Assembly: GCF_000764305.2 (NCBI RefSeq)
Contig: NW_025944679.1
Location: 62,001-126,000 of the forward strand
Origin: Hyalella azteca
Taxonomy: Eukaryota > Arthropoda > Malacostraca > Amphipoda > Hyalellidae
Direction of reading: 5' to 3'
Length of the DNA stretch: 64,000 nucleotides
This document shows, piece after piece, positions 38,501 through 49,418 of the stretch; the first letter of the stretch is position 1, and each line of letters opens with the position of its first letter. The notes beneath the pieces are model-generated. The model made no database searches. It had not been told where the DNA came from and was given only the letters and a program-made list of their open reading frames with translations. Both the position numbers and the translations under genes were made by a program.

Positions 38501-39913
38501 TATACCGGCACGGTTATTCTAGTAAACTTGTCTAACTGAAATATGAAAAATATGTCCGTAGATTTTCATACTGTCACAACGTTACAAAAAAAATTATTAC
38601 CTCCAAAAGTAATTTTGCTAGTCAACAGACGTAATTCTATTTATAAAATTCATGCTCAAACGATAAACTTAATTGGTCTTAACCGTTGAGAAATTAAACC
38701 TAATTTATTTCCAATATGGAGAGCCACAATGTACATTTATAGGTAAGAATGGGAAATCAAAGCCACAGGAGCATTCAGCAAAGAACATTGCAGTGCACAA
38801 TTCACACAAGTGTGCTTAGACTAGTTCATAGAATTCTCAAAATGAGGCTTGACCTAAAACTTGATTACATCAAGATATGAGTGAACTTGCATGATTTTAG
38901 ACTTGAAATTCAATTTTTTTAGTGTGTGAACTACGATCAATTTTTACATCGTGCACGTTAATTAATGAGACACAATATACAATTTTACATCACAAGCCCC
39001 AAAGCTTTTCCTAAATTGACATTTTGATGTCACAATGAAGTTGTCTATTACCTGCAGTAGAGATCGATGGACTTGTATACAAGTGCCTGAGGCAGGTTAG
39101 CGGCACGCACAACGTACGTGAGGAACGAATACAGCCGACCAACGACATCGCGACACACACTCGATGACGAAGTCTGCCCTGCTTTCTTCAGTCGTTCGTT
39201 TTCTTCTTGCAACTGCTGCAGCCAAGCCTCAAGTAGGAAATCTGACAAATTTTGGTTAGTGAAGAAAAATTGTTTATTATTAACCTAACATAACATAGTG
39301 ATGGCGACGCTGAAGAGTAGACCTAATGTAGCCTGTCGCCGATTCTTGTACTTTTCGTGACGTGTCCACAGGAGATCTAAAAACAGGTCCTTCGAACGGA
39401 TCTTTTCCAAACTGAGCCTCTGAGCCTGAGGATAGTTGAAACTTGAAATAGCTACTAGGTACTAGCTAGTGGCTACTAGGTAAACTCCCACCGGGTTCGA
39501 TATGGCGCTAGGTATTTCAAGTCTGACCATGTATTTCTAAATAAATTATCTTGTCTGTTCTTGAACACGTTTATACTCGGAGCGTCAACATAGAATTCTT
39601 TAAAAAATAGTTTATATCGGTGCAATAAACATTAAAAATACCTACTTGTATGACTCTCAAACTGCTTAGTAAAATGGCACTCTGTCAATGCATTTATGTT
39701 GAGGATTTGATCAAAGCACCATGCGAGAAAAACGTAAAGACCCATTAAATGAACTATATTCATTCATTTGTTATTCTTAGAATTTGAGGAAACATTTGTA
39801 CTGCCATCACGCCATGACATGAAACATATCTTACCGAGTTCTTTTTCCTGCCAAATTTCATGGCACAAAGTAAAGAATGTTGACGGTGTCTTGCCTCTGC
39901 CGCTAATGTCCAT
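29571..39913 (-). CDS. CNTD1: CNTD1/COSA-1 homologue, cyclin-like meiotic crossover factor
   Basis: Seven minus-strand exons, given 5' to 3': 39913-39835 (ATG; MDISGRGKTPSTFF), 39241-39052, 38407-38274, 33644-33517, 33357-33247, 32104-31494 and 29769-29571 (TAA). All junctions are GT-AG with matching phases; 1452 nt, 483 residues. The order of conserved blocks follows vertebrate CNTD1: ALVYKSIDLYCRFIVKHIEV, then TPLRLLSCLQLISKID, ILSIAKLRAALRCLKLDY, RSETRVLETLGHR, SALTLLDASYLYRSELYAAL and DRLLLCASLLFSAFQI. These are the helices of a cyclin fold. CNTD1 and worm COSA-1 act at meiotic recombination sites to license crossovers. The protein is longer than human CNTD1 (330 residues) mainly because exon 6 carries a basic, Ser/Lys-rich, probably disordered insert of about 110 residues between the FPSSHLEYINLL block and the SALTLLDASYLY block. 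Two Tc1-like elements sit in intron 3. The promoter side faces GNMT-A. Confidence 0.87.
32958..33241. repeat. 142-bp tandem duplication in a CNTD1 intron
   Basis: Two adjacent copies start at 32958 and 33100 with CAATGAAAACTCTTGACTTC and differ at only about eight positions. The second copy ends within a few bases of the splice donor of CNTD1 exon 5 (donor GTAAGG at 33246-33241 on the minus strand). The open frames across it on the plus strand are by-products of the duplication. Confidence 0.9.
33752..35354 (-). mobile_element. Tc1-like DNA transposon, copy 1 (decayed)
   Basis: Terminal inverted repeats of about 200-240 bp bound a broken transposase on the minus strand. The ends read CAGTGGCGGAAAC (33752) and TTTCTGCCACTG (35354). 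The body is clearly homologous to the neighbouring copy 2 in opposite orientation. It lies inside intron 3 of CNTD1, transcribed in the same direction as the host gene. Confidence 0.88.
33994..34969 (-). pseudogene. Tc1-like transposase, frameshifted
   Basis: The start ATG at 34969 opens with MPKRTRLTVAEKAQI, a helix-turn-helix N-terminus. An extra G near 34893 shifts the frame relative to copy 2, and the frame resumes as GDITKEIKRSKTVVQS. The catalytic motifs are recognisable in pieces: FSDEKRLNL (first Asp), QQDNASIHTSK (second Asp) and SVDLNPIEN (Glu). The spacing of about 34 residues fits the DD34E Tc1 group. Further slips occur before SVDLNPIEN and near 34500, so no full-length protein can be made. 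Confidence 0.88.
35361..36968 (+). mobile_element. Tc1-like DNA transposon, copy 2 (decayed)
   Basis: The ends are CAGTGCCGGAAATGG (35361) and CCATTTCCGGCACTG (36968), with long inverted repeats extending to about 35600 and back from 36770. TA follows the right end (36969-36970). It is in opposite orientation to copy 1 and separated from it by only TATGTA. Confidence 0.9.
35744..36732 (+). pseudogene. Tc1-like transposase, multiply interrupted
   Basis: The ATG at 35744 starts MPNRTRLTEAEKAQIFGF, followed by the SQRDIAMGIKRSK helix. In-frame stops and slips follow, among them a TAG inside the HIR-QILHDSKK region and breaks around the QDNAS motif. The end reads ...DEIAY then TAA at 36730-36732, matching the end of copy 1. 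It is more damaged than copy 1 in the C-terminal half. Confidence 0.85.
36971..38273. other. Remainder of CNTD1 intron 3
   Basis: AT-rich intronic sequence between Tc1 copy 2 and CNTD1 exon 3. Short open frames near 37838-38147 have no recognised content. Confidence 0.6.
39310..39370 (-). repeat. Possible SINE 3'-end fragment
   Basis: Read on the minus strand, AAGAATCGGCGACAGGC and the following 30 bases resemble the tails of the SINE-like copies near 54985 and 56665 (AAGAATCGGCGGCAGGCCTA). The similarity is partial. It lies in CNTD1 intron 1. Confidence 0.4.
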
Positions 39914-40670
39914 TTCCCAATAGAAATTTTAATGTATATTTATAATTTTATATGTCATACGTCTTCTTTGTCTAGAATTTTTGGTCAACAAAAATTTCTG
40001 CACAACCTCCTCTACGATCATACGGTGACTAGCAGTTTAATTTAAAGTAAGTCATGTCTGGCGCAGCAGTTGCAGCAACGGGAAACACTTTCCCTGAAAT
40101 TCCTAAAACTGAATCCATTTTAGTAATTGGTATTAAAGCTCATTCATAGTTTCCGTTGTTTTTTACTCTTTATTTGAAAATTGCCACCCACTTTACACTT
40201 TTTTTATTTGAAATTGTTAACTTTTCATGGTCCATTACGAATGCAATTTAAAGAATGAAATGTGGTTTTCGTAGGTATTACAAACATTTCACTATTGGTA
40301 GTTGCTAAGTAATAATAGTGGATCATGGTGGATGATTACATAAGTTGACGTTTTGGACAATAGGAAGGTTTCCTAATAATTTATCGTGAATTATTATCGC
40401 CGCATTATCATCACAGAGATCAGTTATATCATCGTTATTCAAGGAAAAACATTGACAGCACGATTAAAAAGCGCATGGAGATTAGACGTTAAGTTTTCTG
40501 CCTCTAGAAATGCGTTGATTGTCCCATAGTATGTAATCTAATCTCTATAGGAGCTCTAATTGAGATATCCTAACGATTAATACTTATTCATGGGGCGCAT
40601 ATAAACGTGTTGGGTTCAAAAATTTGCTCTCACTGGCAGGTAAGCTTGGTTGTTGGATAGCAATCTTGGA
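39914..40670. other. CNTD1-GNMT divergent intergenic region, left part
   Basis: This begins the 3.1-kb space between the CNTD1 ATG (39913, minus) and the GNMT-A ATG (43031, plus), so it should hold promoter DNA for at least CNTD1. It aligns by eye with 52695-53815 in the duplicated copy, with the best-preserved block around 40440-40660. No TATA box or initiator is obvious. Confidence 0.55.
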
Positions 40671-41446
40671 ACCGAATCGACACTTCAGCGAGCTCGCGTG
40701 CGAACTAGCCTGCGCACTCGAATGCAAAACCTAACTTGACGTTCAACTCAACAGCCATAAATCCATTAATAATGAACGGATTTTATTCAAATTTGAAAAA
40801 TAAGTAGATAATATCAGTAATTTGTGGACGGAATTATTTCACATTTTTACATCAATTACTTTTTTATTAATACGGAAAACCTAACTTCATTTTCAACTCA
40901 ACCAGCCATAAATCCATCAATTATGAACGGATTTTAATTAAATTTGAAAAAGTAGATAATATCAGTAATTTTTGGGCGGAATTATTTCATATTTTTACAT
41001 CAATTACTTTTTTATTAATACGGAAAACCTAACTTCACGTTCACCTCGCAGGTTAGGTCCAAGTCAGGTCAAGTTTCAGTATTTTGTGGCATTTAAAAAA
41101 AATAATTGATGTAAAAATCTGAAATAAATTCGTCCACAAATTATTGATAATATTTACTTAATTTTTAAATTTGAATGAAATCCGTTCATTATTGATGGAT
41201 TTATGGCTGGTTGAGTTGAAAATGAAGTTAGGTTTTCCGTACGTATTAATAAAAAGTAATTGATGTAAAAAATCTGAAATAATTCCGTTCACAAATTATT
41301 GATATTATCTACCCATTTTTCAAATTTGAATAAAATCCGTTCATTATTGTTGGATTTATTGCTTGTTGAGTTGAACGTCAAGTTAGGTTTTGCATTCCAG
41401 TGCGCAGGCCAGTTCGCAGGCGAGTTCGCTAAAGTGTCGATCCGGT
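40671..41446. mobile_element. 776-bp palindromic (foldback) element with 9-bp target duplication, MULE-like
   Basis: The ends ACCGAATCGACACTTCAGCG and its near-complement (read inward from 41446 as ACCGGATCGACACTTTAGCG) bound two long arms, about 40671-41045 and 41075-41446. Each arm contains two tandem units of about 150 bp (CCATAAATCCAT...AATGAACGGATTTTA). The element is flanked by perfect AATCTTGGA direct repeats at 40662-40670 and 41447-41455. The duplicated copy of the region has the unoccupied site AATCTTGAA at 53807-53815. Long inverted repeats with a 9-bp duplication are typical of Mutator-like elements. No transposase is present, so it is non-autonomous. Confidence 0.85.
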
Positions 41447-41455
41447 AATCTTGGA

Positions 41456-41720
41456 CGTGTATTCTTAGTTGATCTTTCAAGTTAGGATTAATATCAATTT
41501 TGTTTTCATTTTTTAATTTCAATAAAGATTCATACAAAAATTCCAATTCTATCTTCTTCTTGGTTTTGTTAAATTTTGATATCACACGACAATTAATTCC
41601 GAGATTTAGAAGTTCCTTTTCATTTTCGTCCTCCCACAGGGAGCGCAGCCGTGCACCACAAATTTTGTACACCAATAAGCCCTGAATCGAACGCCTTGGA
41701 TCTTTCCGGACATCCACCAA
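41456..41720 (-). pseudogene. Possible Penelope-like element N-terminal fragment
   Basis: A minus-strand open frame (initiator-type Met at 41720) reads GINCRVISKFNKTKKKIELE and FLYESLLKLKNENKIDINP, which recall the N-terminal region of Penelope-like polyproteins. The frame runs on into the palindromic element (to 41289), where the apparent protein is only repeat sequence. The assignment is tentative. It points away from the GIY-YIG fragment beyond the N at 41956, so the two pieces are not one intact element. Confidence 0.35.
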
Positions 41721-41956
41721 TCAGCCGTGAATGGAATCTGCTATCCGTAACCGATCATTGACATCCTTCTGCTTTGAATATTTTGAGCTCCACACCCCCC
41801 AGGCACGAGGTCGAATAGCCTACGGTCGAATGGCCGTCCACCACTGAACGTTGCGTAGAAGCATCACTTCATACCCTGGCCACCGCTCGAATTGGAACTT
41901 GCGCGCAACAGCCTGCGACCACTTGGCTTTGCCCACCTCCGGCCTCGCATAAAACN

Positions 41957-42770
41957 ACCATCTACTATGAGAACCAAATGACCAGCGGTTATAAAGCAGA
42001 TGAACGGATCCTTCATTCTATCGTTCACAACAACATCGTGAACGTAACTAATAATAAAATTAAACTACTGATTTATTTCAAAAACAAGAAAATACAGAAT
42101 CTTGTAATGAACAATAAGTAACCCTGCAAAAAAACGTGAGTTTCCCAAGAGACCAATGTAGTCTATAAATTTTCTTGCAATAGAGAAGGTTGTAGACTTC
42201 TCCCCAATATGGACTACATCGGGCTCACAACTACAACATTAAGCCGACGTCTCACGTGCCACCTTCTGTCTGGCGGACCAAGGAACCACCTGATGGAGGC
42301 CCACGACGAGACCATCACTCGTACGGTGCTTGAAGAATGCACCAGCGTCGTCGTGAGATGCCCCGACGCCAACCGACTCGCGATAGCTGAGGCCCTCATC
42401 ATTAAGGATAGGACCCCAGCAAACGACCTTCAAACTACTGGATTTGTCAGAACCTTGAGACTGTTTTCGGAGTAATTTTCGGTGCTTTAATTCTTAATTA
42501 TTTTTGTGATTTTGTAATTATTCCTAACAATTTTGATTTTTGAGTAGTATCCCATTTACTTGATTTTGTACTTATGTCGACCCAAATTCCATCCATCACT
42601 CAAGGCGCCTTTTAACTTGATAATGAATGATAGAAACATTCGAAACGTCGTCAAAGAAATAAAAATGTCCTTCGGTAATCTGATTTTCAATTTACCTGTG
42701 CAAACGCTAAATCTTGTTCGATCTATTGAAGGAACTAGGTAATAAGAAAATTGTCAATAAAACGAATTCG
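41957..42770 (+). mobile_element. Penelope-like element 3' fragment with GIY-YIG endonuclease
   Basis: The plus-strand frame gives NVVYKFSCNREGC, then MDYIGLTTTTLSRRLTCHLL, ending ...DRTPANDLQTTGFVRTLRLF at 42475. This is the GIY-YIG endonuclease module at the C-terminus of Penelope-like retroelements (VYKF and YIG core motifs, downstream Arg and His, terminal Glu in IAEALII). Stops upstream (after MNNK near 42118) show decay. The reverse-transcriptase region is missing, being lost or hidden at the N at 41956. The tail at 42616-42650 contains TTGATAATGAA and CGAAACGTCG, similar to element 3' regions. Confidence 0.7.
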
Positions 42771-43030
42771 CTGGTCTTCAATGAAACCTGCTTAAAAGTA
42801 TATTATATCATATACTATAGAAAAACATTAGGTTTACTTTCTTCATGTTCTGTTTTTTAGGAACTGGCTATCACTTTTTTCTATCCTGTTTTCAAATTTC
42901 AGATGAAAGTTATTGGTAATGTTTTAGATCTTTTCAAAGAATATTCTCTCTATGTTAGTCGAGGGACGGTGCAAAACAGCTATAAATTTCCTGAAAGGCT
43001 AGAAAACAGGCCTACTACTAGTCTCCTGAA

Positions 43031-46000
43031 ATGTCCGACAACCGCATTTATCGTACCCGGTCACTTGGCATCCCTGCAGCAGGCCTCAAAGATCAGTACT
43101 CTGATGGAACTGCTGCCCACCTCTGGGAGCTCTACATTGGGGACAAGAGCCAACGCACAGCTGTCTACAGGTGGCTTTAATATCTTATATGTTTTGTTAA
43201 AAATGCTACAGTTTGAACACTTCTCATCTCAACTGTGTTGAGGATTTGTGATTAATCATTATTATCTATCATTGTTCCTGGAAGTGAAAAAATGACAAAC
43301 AAAAAATATTAATTTCTGGCCTTCACTTTCTTGTTTCTTAATTTTGAGAAGCTGTTTGCTGTTTTTAAAACTTCTCATAAATACGTGAATATTCACACCA
43401 AAACTGCAGTCTTTCATTCTCACAAAGAAATAAGAAATAAGAAAGAAATGGCAAACAAAAAATATGTTGATTTCTGGTTGTCACTTTTACTTTTTTCAAT
43501 TTGAAAAGCTGTTTTTAAAACTTTTAATAAATATGTGAATATATACACCTAAAATGCCAGAGTCTTTTGCCTAAAAGAAAACATGAGATAAAAAATTATA
43601 TTATTTTATTTCTTTATAAATGAGCATCAAGATCTTGAGTATAATGCAATGCTCAATGGTTTGATCAAGACATAATCTTATGTGTCTGCTTACCTATCTA
43701 AAAACTGAACCATTTCTATATCACAGAAAGTTCATCACAGACCAGCTAAAGGCACGCAATTGCATTACAGTGCTGGATGTTGCTTGCGGCACAGGGTATG
43801 TTTTTACAAATCTTTTTAACCTGAACAAATATCAAGTTCTTGTGTTGATACCTATTGTTAAACTTTTTCTAATTGCAAATGTAAAAACTTGTTTGCTTTT
43901 TCATGTAAGATATACAAGAATGTGCTCTGCATGAATTATTTTGATGAATTTTGGGCAACCAAATAATAGATTTCATGTTCTCTCACCATTCACTTTAGTA
44001 ATGTTTTGTATCAATAAGCTCCTTTATAAAAACGATAAAGTAATGTTTTGTGCCAATAAGCTCCTTTACTATTATTAACATTCTTCAATGTTATTCATAG
44101 TAAATTATTATGTATTATATTTAGCAAATTATTTATATTATAAGGTTTGATATTATATATAGGTAACACGGTCTTGCCAGCCATAATACTTGGCATAAAT
44201 CTTTTCTAAGCAAGTTTTATAGAAGCCCTCAAGTTATTATTACTTAGCAATTGAGTATCATTGGTAAAACTAAAAATTAATATAAAATATTCTGAAAGTA
44301 ATTTCAATATATGGGCAAATCTAGTGGTAGGCCTATAAAAAAATTTTTTTTATTTTCCAATCGATTACACTATGTCGTTTGATTGTACTTAGGTCATTTC
44401 AAAATTTGTTTTTTTAGTGTTGTAAAAAATTTATTGATTTACACTTGATAATGAAAATTGTGCTGTATTTGATACGTCATGTGATTCATTAAAATGTTTT
44501 GTGGTGACCTGCTTCTTGATCTGCCCATGCTAGCAAGGAACGTCGTCCAACTCATTTAAAAAAAATAATAAACAAAAAAATTATTAATAAAAGAATTTTC
44601 TGGTCATTAATAAACTTGTAGACAACTTCTGCAACAAAGTTGCAGTTAAATCGAAGGAACACCTTCTGCTTAACCATACCAAAATAAATGGTTTTAGATT
44701 AATTGTCGATGAGAAAGACCTCCTTATCGATGATAAGGACCTCCTGACGTCTCTGACAATTTTACATTCTACCCTACAATTTGGAAAGAAGGAAAATTTT
44801 AACTCTAAAACCAATTCTAAAAAGGTAAAGGACAAAAATTGTAACTCAGTACTCACTGCAGTGAGTGACAGAGAGCGAATTTTCTCGTCGACGAAAACAT
44901 GAAGTCACGGACGGACAGACAGACGGGCAGAAGGACGGACGGACAGACGGACATGGCGAGCACAATAGTGCATTTTTTCCATAAATGAGAAAATGCGCTA
45001 AAAATGACTTCACATATGGTTCGACGCAGAATAACTATCTGTAACTCCGAACTCGTTCGATCAAGCTGCTATTGCTGCTCATAAATGAGTAATTACTCAA
45101 GCCAGGCGTGTAGCGTTGTGGCACCGCATGACAATTTTTTTATATAATTGGGGTTAAGACTAGTGGCGACAAATGCGCCCACCAGCCTGTTCTCTGTCAG
45201 AAACCGCATGACAATGCCGTAGCGCGAGTGACCGTATATCGTTGTTAGCCTCCCTCATGTGGTCCATTGATCCTATACGGACTGTAGGTGGCAAGGGAGA
45301 CCATTCTATTACAATAAAATATCTCCTGGAAACCTTGTAGCCGAACTTTCAAATCTAGCCACCAACCGATAAAAAAAGTTCGCAAAATTTGAACAAATAA
45401 TAACAGAATTGTGAAATAAGAATTATTGTATGGTCTTCAACAAAACTTACATCAAAGCCTTATGCCTAATTTCAACAGTACAGGTTTGTGTCCACTCGTC
45501 AACCGCATATGATATAACTATGCTAGTTCATACTACATAATGTACATGCGGCATACGGGCATAGCATGGCATTGCTCAGGACTGATATTTCACGAGCTCG
45601 TTATATGGACAGATGACCGTTAGACAGGAAATCTCTTAGATCTAAATTACGAGAAACGTGTTATACCGTATCGAGAATTTCGTCAATATTTTTTGAAATT
45701 AAAGTAACAATAAGAGTAATACCTGTTTCTAAAATATTCAAAATCAAATTCATGTTTCGCAGCAATCCCATAGTTTGAAGGAGATTCGAATTTTGTTATT
45801 TCTATAAGAGAATCAAATCTATTTAATGAAAATAACAAATTGAAATATTTTCTTTGATTACTCTTCGCCCTGTTTAGTACAAAATGCCTCGTGATTCGTC
45901 CCATGAAATTAAAATTTTTTTGCATTAAACATCGACAGTTGGAATTTCTTAAATCATCTTTTGTGGGTCTTATACTTCTAATATTATTTTCATGCGGTTT

Positions 46001-49000
46001 CCGCTTTTACGAAATTATTGATGTAGTGTAATTCTCTTTGATTGTTTCTCATAGGGGTTGTCAATATCAGCGATCTCTGAAGACTGGTGATGAATTTTTA
46101 GGTGTAGGTTTCTATTCGTTGAACTGATTTTACCTAATCTGTTCTTACCTCGCTAATAAATACAGCTAATTCAGTACTGTACTGAGGAAAACTTCCCAGT
46201 CCCCTCTAGTCATGCGCGCATGTCATACGGCTTCTCGGCGCTATCAGATGTCACTTTCGTATCTGCCAAATAGCGTCGTACGCGCTAAGCTTGCTGCACC
46301 ACCCAGTAAAACTTGCACACAAGTTCATGATAACTTCTCGTTGATGGCTTAATGCATTGAGGCAGACCTCCCTAGAATTGTCTATGTAAGTTATTTATCG
46401 TATCATAAATGTACCTTCAACTATAGACCTAGTTTCCTCAATCTGTCTCAGACCGCTGACATGAATAAAAACGTGATAAGTATCTTGATTTTATTGGTGT
46501 CCATGATCAAGATAGATCTTGATTGTAATTAGTTTTTCCCTGTCAACAATGACTGAGACAATTACGAACAAGGATGTAAACAAATGACTCATCTGTTAAC
46601 TGCGCGTTAGCTCATGGAAAATAAACTCGACGTACATATACAGTTAATTTAGTCATGAAATCTCATGCATAATTTATTACCGAAATTAGGATTTTTAATT
46701 ACTGTTCATTCGGGCCAATCAATCTACATTGATATTATAAGTGTAACTAATCATTGACCTTATGATGATGACATTGCAGGATTGACTCAGTGATGCTGCT
46801 GGAGGAAGGCTTCAGGCTGACGAGCGTCGACCTCTCCGACAAGATGCTCAAGTATGCGCTCAAGACGCGCTGGAAACGCAGGAAGGAACCTGCCTTTGAT
46901 GCCTGGGGTGTGTGGCTTACCCATGTACTACTTGTTTATGCGATACTGGATTTGCCGTTGATTTTTTCAGTCTCAAGTTACCTTGACTGAAAGACAAGAC
47001 TATTATAATTTTGACTATAAGACTATGATAAGAACAAGAACTTGCTTGGTCTGTTGTGTAGCTTTGGTATAATCACCATGATGATGAAAATTGTAAGTGG
47101 AACTTTGCGACGGCTTTCTACCGAAGTTCTGGTGTGGTGTTTTCTTGTTTTCATCTCATGTCGACAAATTTATCCGTCGCATAAATTCTATTATTATTTC
47201 AAGTTTGACTACATGAAGGAACACTCGTCCATGAAAAAGTAAAATTTGTAGGACCTGTTTTTATAGTTATATACAATTTAGAATGAATTGTTCACCATAT
47301 TTGGCAATTGTTATAATTAATGGGAATGAATTATTAATTATTACTACCAATAAATTTTCAGAAATCGAGGAGGCTAACTGGATGACGCTCACGGAAGACA
47401 TATACGGAGAGGAGCAGTTCGACGCAGTCATCTGCCTCGGCAACTCCTTCGCCCATCTGCCTAATAAGGAACTCGACTTCGCTAACCAGAGGTGCTGCCT
47501 CCTCCTCCTCTACACATATTTTACAAGAACTACGAGCAAAATTATTAGATTTTTCTCTGGTGAATTACGAAAACGCTTCTCTACTTAAATTGCAATTCTC
47601 TTCTGGATAAAAAAATGACGATCCTGTCCACACGTCACATATCAAATTTTACAATTGAGCCGCAATTTCAATTTAGCAACGACGACGCGAGTACGTACGC
47701 TTCTGTAGCAAGGCCATTTCCGAAGTATAATAATTCTGCACTAAATTACACTTTAAAATTCTGATATTGTCACTTCCAGCTTGAATGCACAATAATTACT
47801 AAATTTGTACGGGTAACTTTAAATTCTATAACTATACTTTTTGAAAGGTCACCCAGAATCTTTCAAATAGTAAACTAACTTGTAAACCTACAGTGTTCAA
47901 ACTTGCGATTCCCGAATTTTCAATTAAAAAACTATAAAGCTTCAAACTAAGTTGGATTATTACGGTCCAATTTTTGGAGATTTAATGTTTTCTGGTCTCA
48001 GGTTGGCATTGAGCAACTTCTGCGCGATGGTGAAGCCTGGGGGTGTGCTGCTCATCGACCACAAGAACTACGACGACATCCTCGAGCGCGGAACATCGCC
48101 CACTCACAACATCTACTACAACGTACGGCGGCCGGGCTGTTGTCGGGACTTGTCTAGTCGCCCGGGCTGTTGTTGGGACTTGTTAAGTCGCCCCGGCTGT
48201 TGTCGGGACTTGTCTAGTCGCCCCGGCTGTTGTTGGGACTTGTTTAGTCATTTAGCCGCCCTGGCTGTTGTCGGGACTTTTCTAGTCGCCCCGGCTGTTG
48301 TCGGGACTTGTTTAGTCGCCCGGGCTGTTGTTGGGACTTGTTTAGTCGCCTGGGCTGTTGTTGAGACTTCCATAGCCGCCCGGGCTGTTGTTCGGACTTG
48401 TTTATTTGATGGGCTGTTATTGGGACTTTTTTGGTCGCCTGGGCTGTTGTTGAGACTTCCGTAGCCGCCCGAGCGGTTTTGGTACTTGCTTAGCTGCCCG
48501 GGCTGTTAATATGTTTTGCTCTGTCGGCATCGCTTATAGCTTGGGCTTGCTCAGGCTGAATGTCTCGACATACAGTGTAGTAATTTGTGAGGCAAACACC
48601 AAATAACTATTGAGGAGATGCGTCTAATATTAGCCAGGTATAATTACAGTGCTAATACAGATAATAATAGCCACAACTTAGAAGCCCTACCAATGGTATG
48701 GAACGCACCCTTGAAGTTAATTGTCGAGTCAATAGGAGCGACAAGTGATGCTTTTGCGAATGCCTGCCTGTGATTGAAAGTAGGAAATTTTATATGATGG
48801 TCGTGTTTTTCAGGGTGAGCACTTGGAGTCGATCATCACATCAGTGGTGGTGACGGAGGGAACGCCTGTGCTGGTGACGCTAGACTACGTCATAAAACTC
48901 GACGGTGACAAAGATCTCAGAGACGACACCGACTCTGAGCGGGCCAAGCGTGGCAGGCTTCAGAAAGTTACGCAAAAGTATGTGGAAAAGTCTCAGTTTG

Positions 49001-49418
49001 AATGAAAAATCTGGGGAAACCCAGATGCATTTTTAAAGTTGATTTGTATCAAGATGTAATTCCTAATTTGTAGGTAGAATCTTCTTTACATTGTTTCTTC
49101 AATTGTAGTAAAATATATGTAACAATGTTGAAAAAAGTTATTTTTGAGTTTCATTGCATTAAACACATTCCAGGACCACCATAATTGCACAATTTGAACG
49201 AAGAGTGCATTCAGTTGATACCATATTCAAACCGTCCTTTCTTGTGCAGCAAGTTCCGTCTCTCGTGCTTCCCTCACCGTCTGGACTCCTTTACTTCGCT
49301 GCTGAAGGAGACCTTTGGGCCCGAGGCTCAACACAGCGTCTACGGGGACTTTCAGCCTCTTGGGCACATTCCTAGTCCTGTCTTTTATATCCATCTTATA
49401 GAGAAACCTGCCCGCTAG
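43031..49418 (+). CDS. GNMT: Glycine N-methyltransferase, complete copy (GNMT-A)
   Basis: Seven exons: 43031-43170, 43727-43795, 46780-46907, 47362-47491, 48002-48122, 48814-48977 and 49250-49418 (TAG). All are GT-AG and phase-consistent; 921 nt, 306 residues (human 295). The start [19 protein letters not shown] matches the vertebrate N-terminus. Class I SAM-methyltransferase motifs follow in order: VLDVACGTG (SAM-binding motif I), [51 protein letters not shown]. The C-terminus is [18 protein letters not shown] then VYGDFQP and FYIHLIEKP. The enzyme transfers methyl from S-adenosylmethionine to glycine, giving sarcosine, and buffers the cytosolic SAM/SAH ratio; family members are tetramers. 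The vertebrate DHRNYD Arg is Lys here. Intron 5 carries a minisatellite that stays open in the exon-5 frame. Confidence 0.94.
44580..45070. repeat. Transposon relic and simple repeat in GNMT-A intron 2
   Basis: The plus strand has a damaged open stretch at 44584-44900 (reads [20 protein letters not shown]). Its counterpart in GNMT-B intron 2 (about 61070-61220) is shorter and more decayed, so it predates the duplication. A (GGACGGACAGAC)-type simple repeat follows at about 44917-44952. A block with GACGCAGAATAACTATC at about 45014-45065 recurs at 53446-53500. I could not name the family. Confidence 0.5.
48123..48500 (+). repeat. 30-bp minisatellite in GNMT-A intron 5
   Basis: About 12 units of roughly 30 bp, with the core GGCTGTTGTCGGGACTTGT followed by CTAGTCGCCCC. 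It begins at the exon 5 donor (AAC/GTACGG). Thirty is a multiple of 3 and the first units read in the exon-5 frame as the ten-residue repeat [10 protein letters not shown], staying open to 48464. I interpret it as intronic. Exon 6 at 48814 restores the normal GNMT sequence. Confidence 0.9.
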
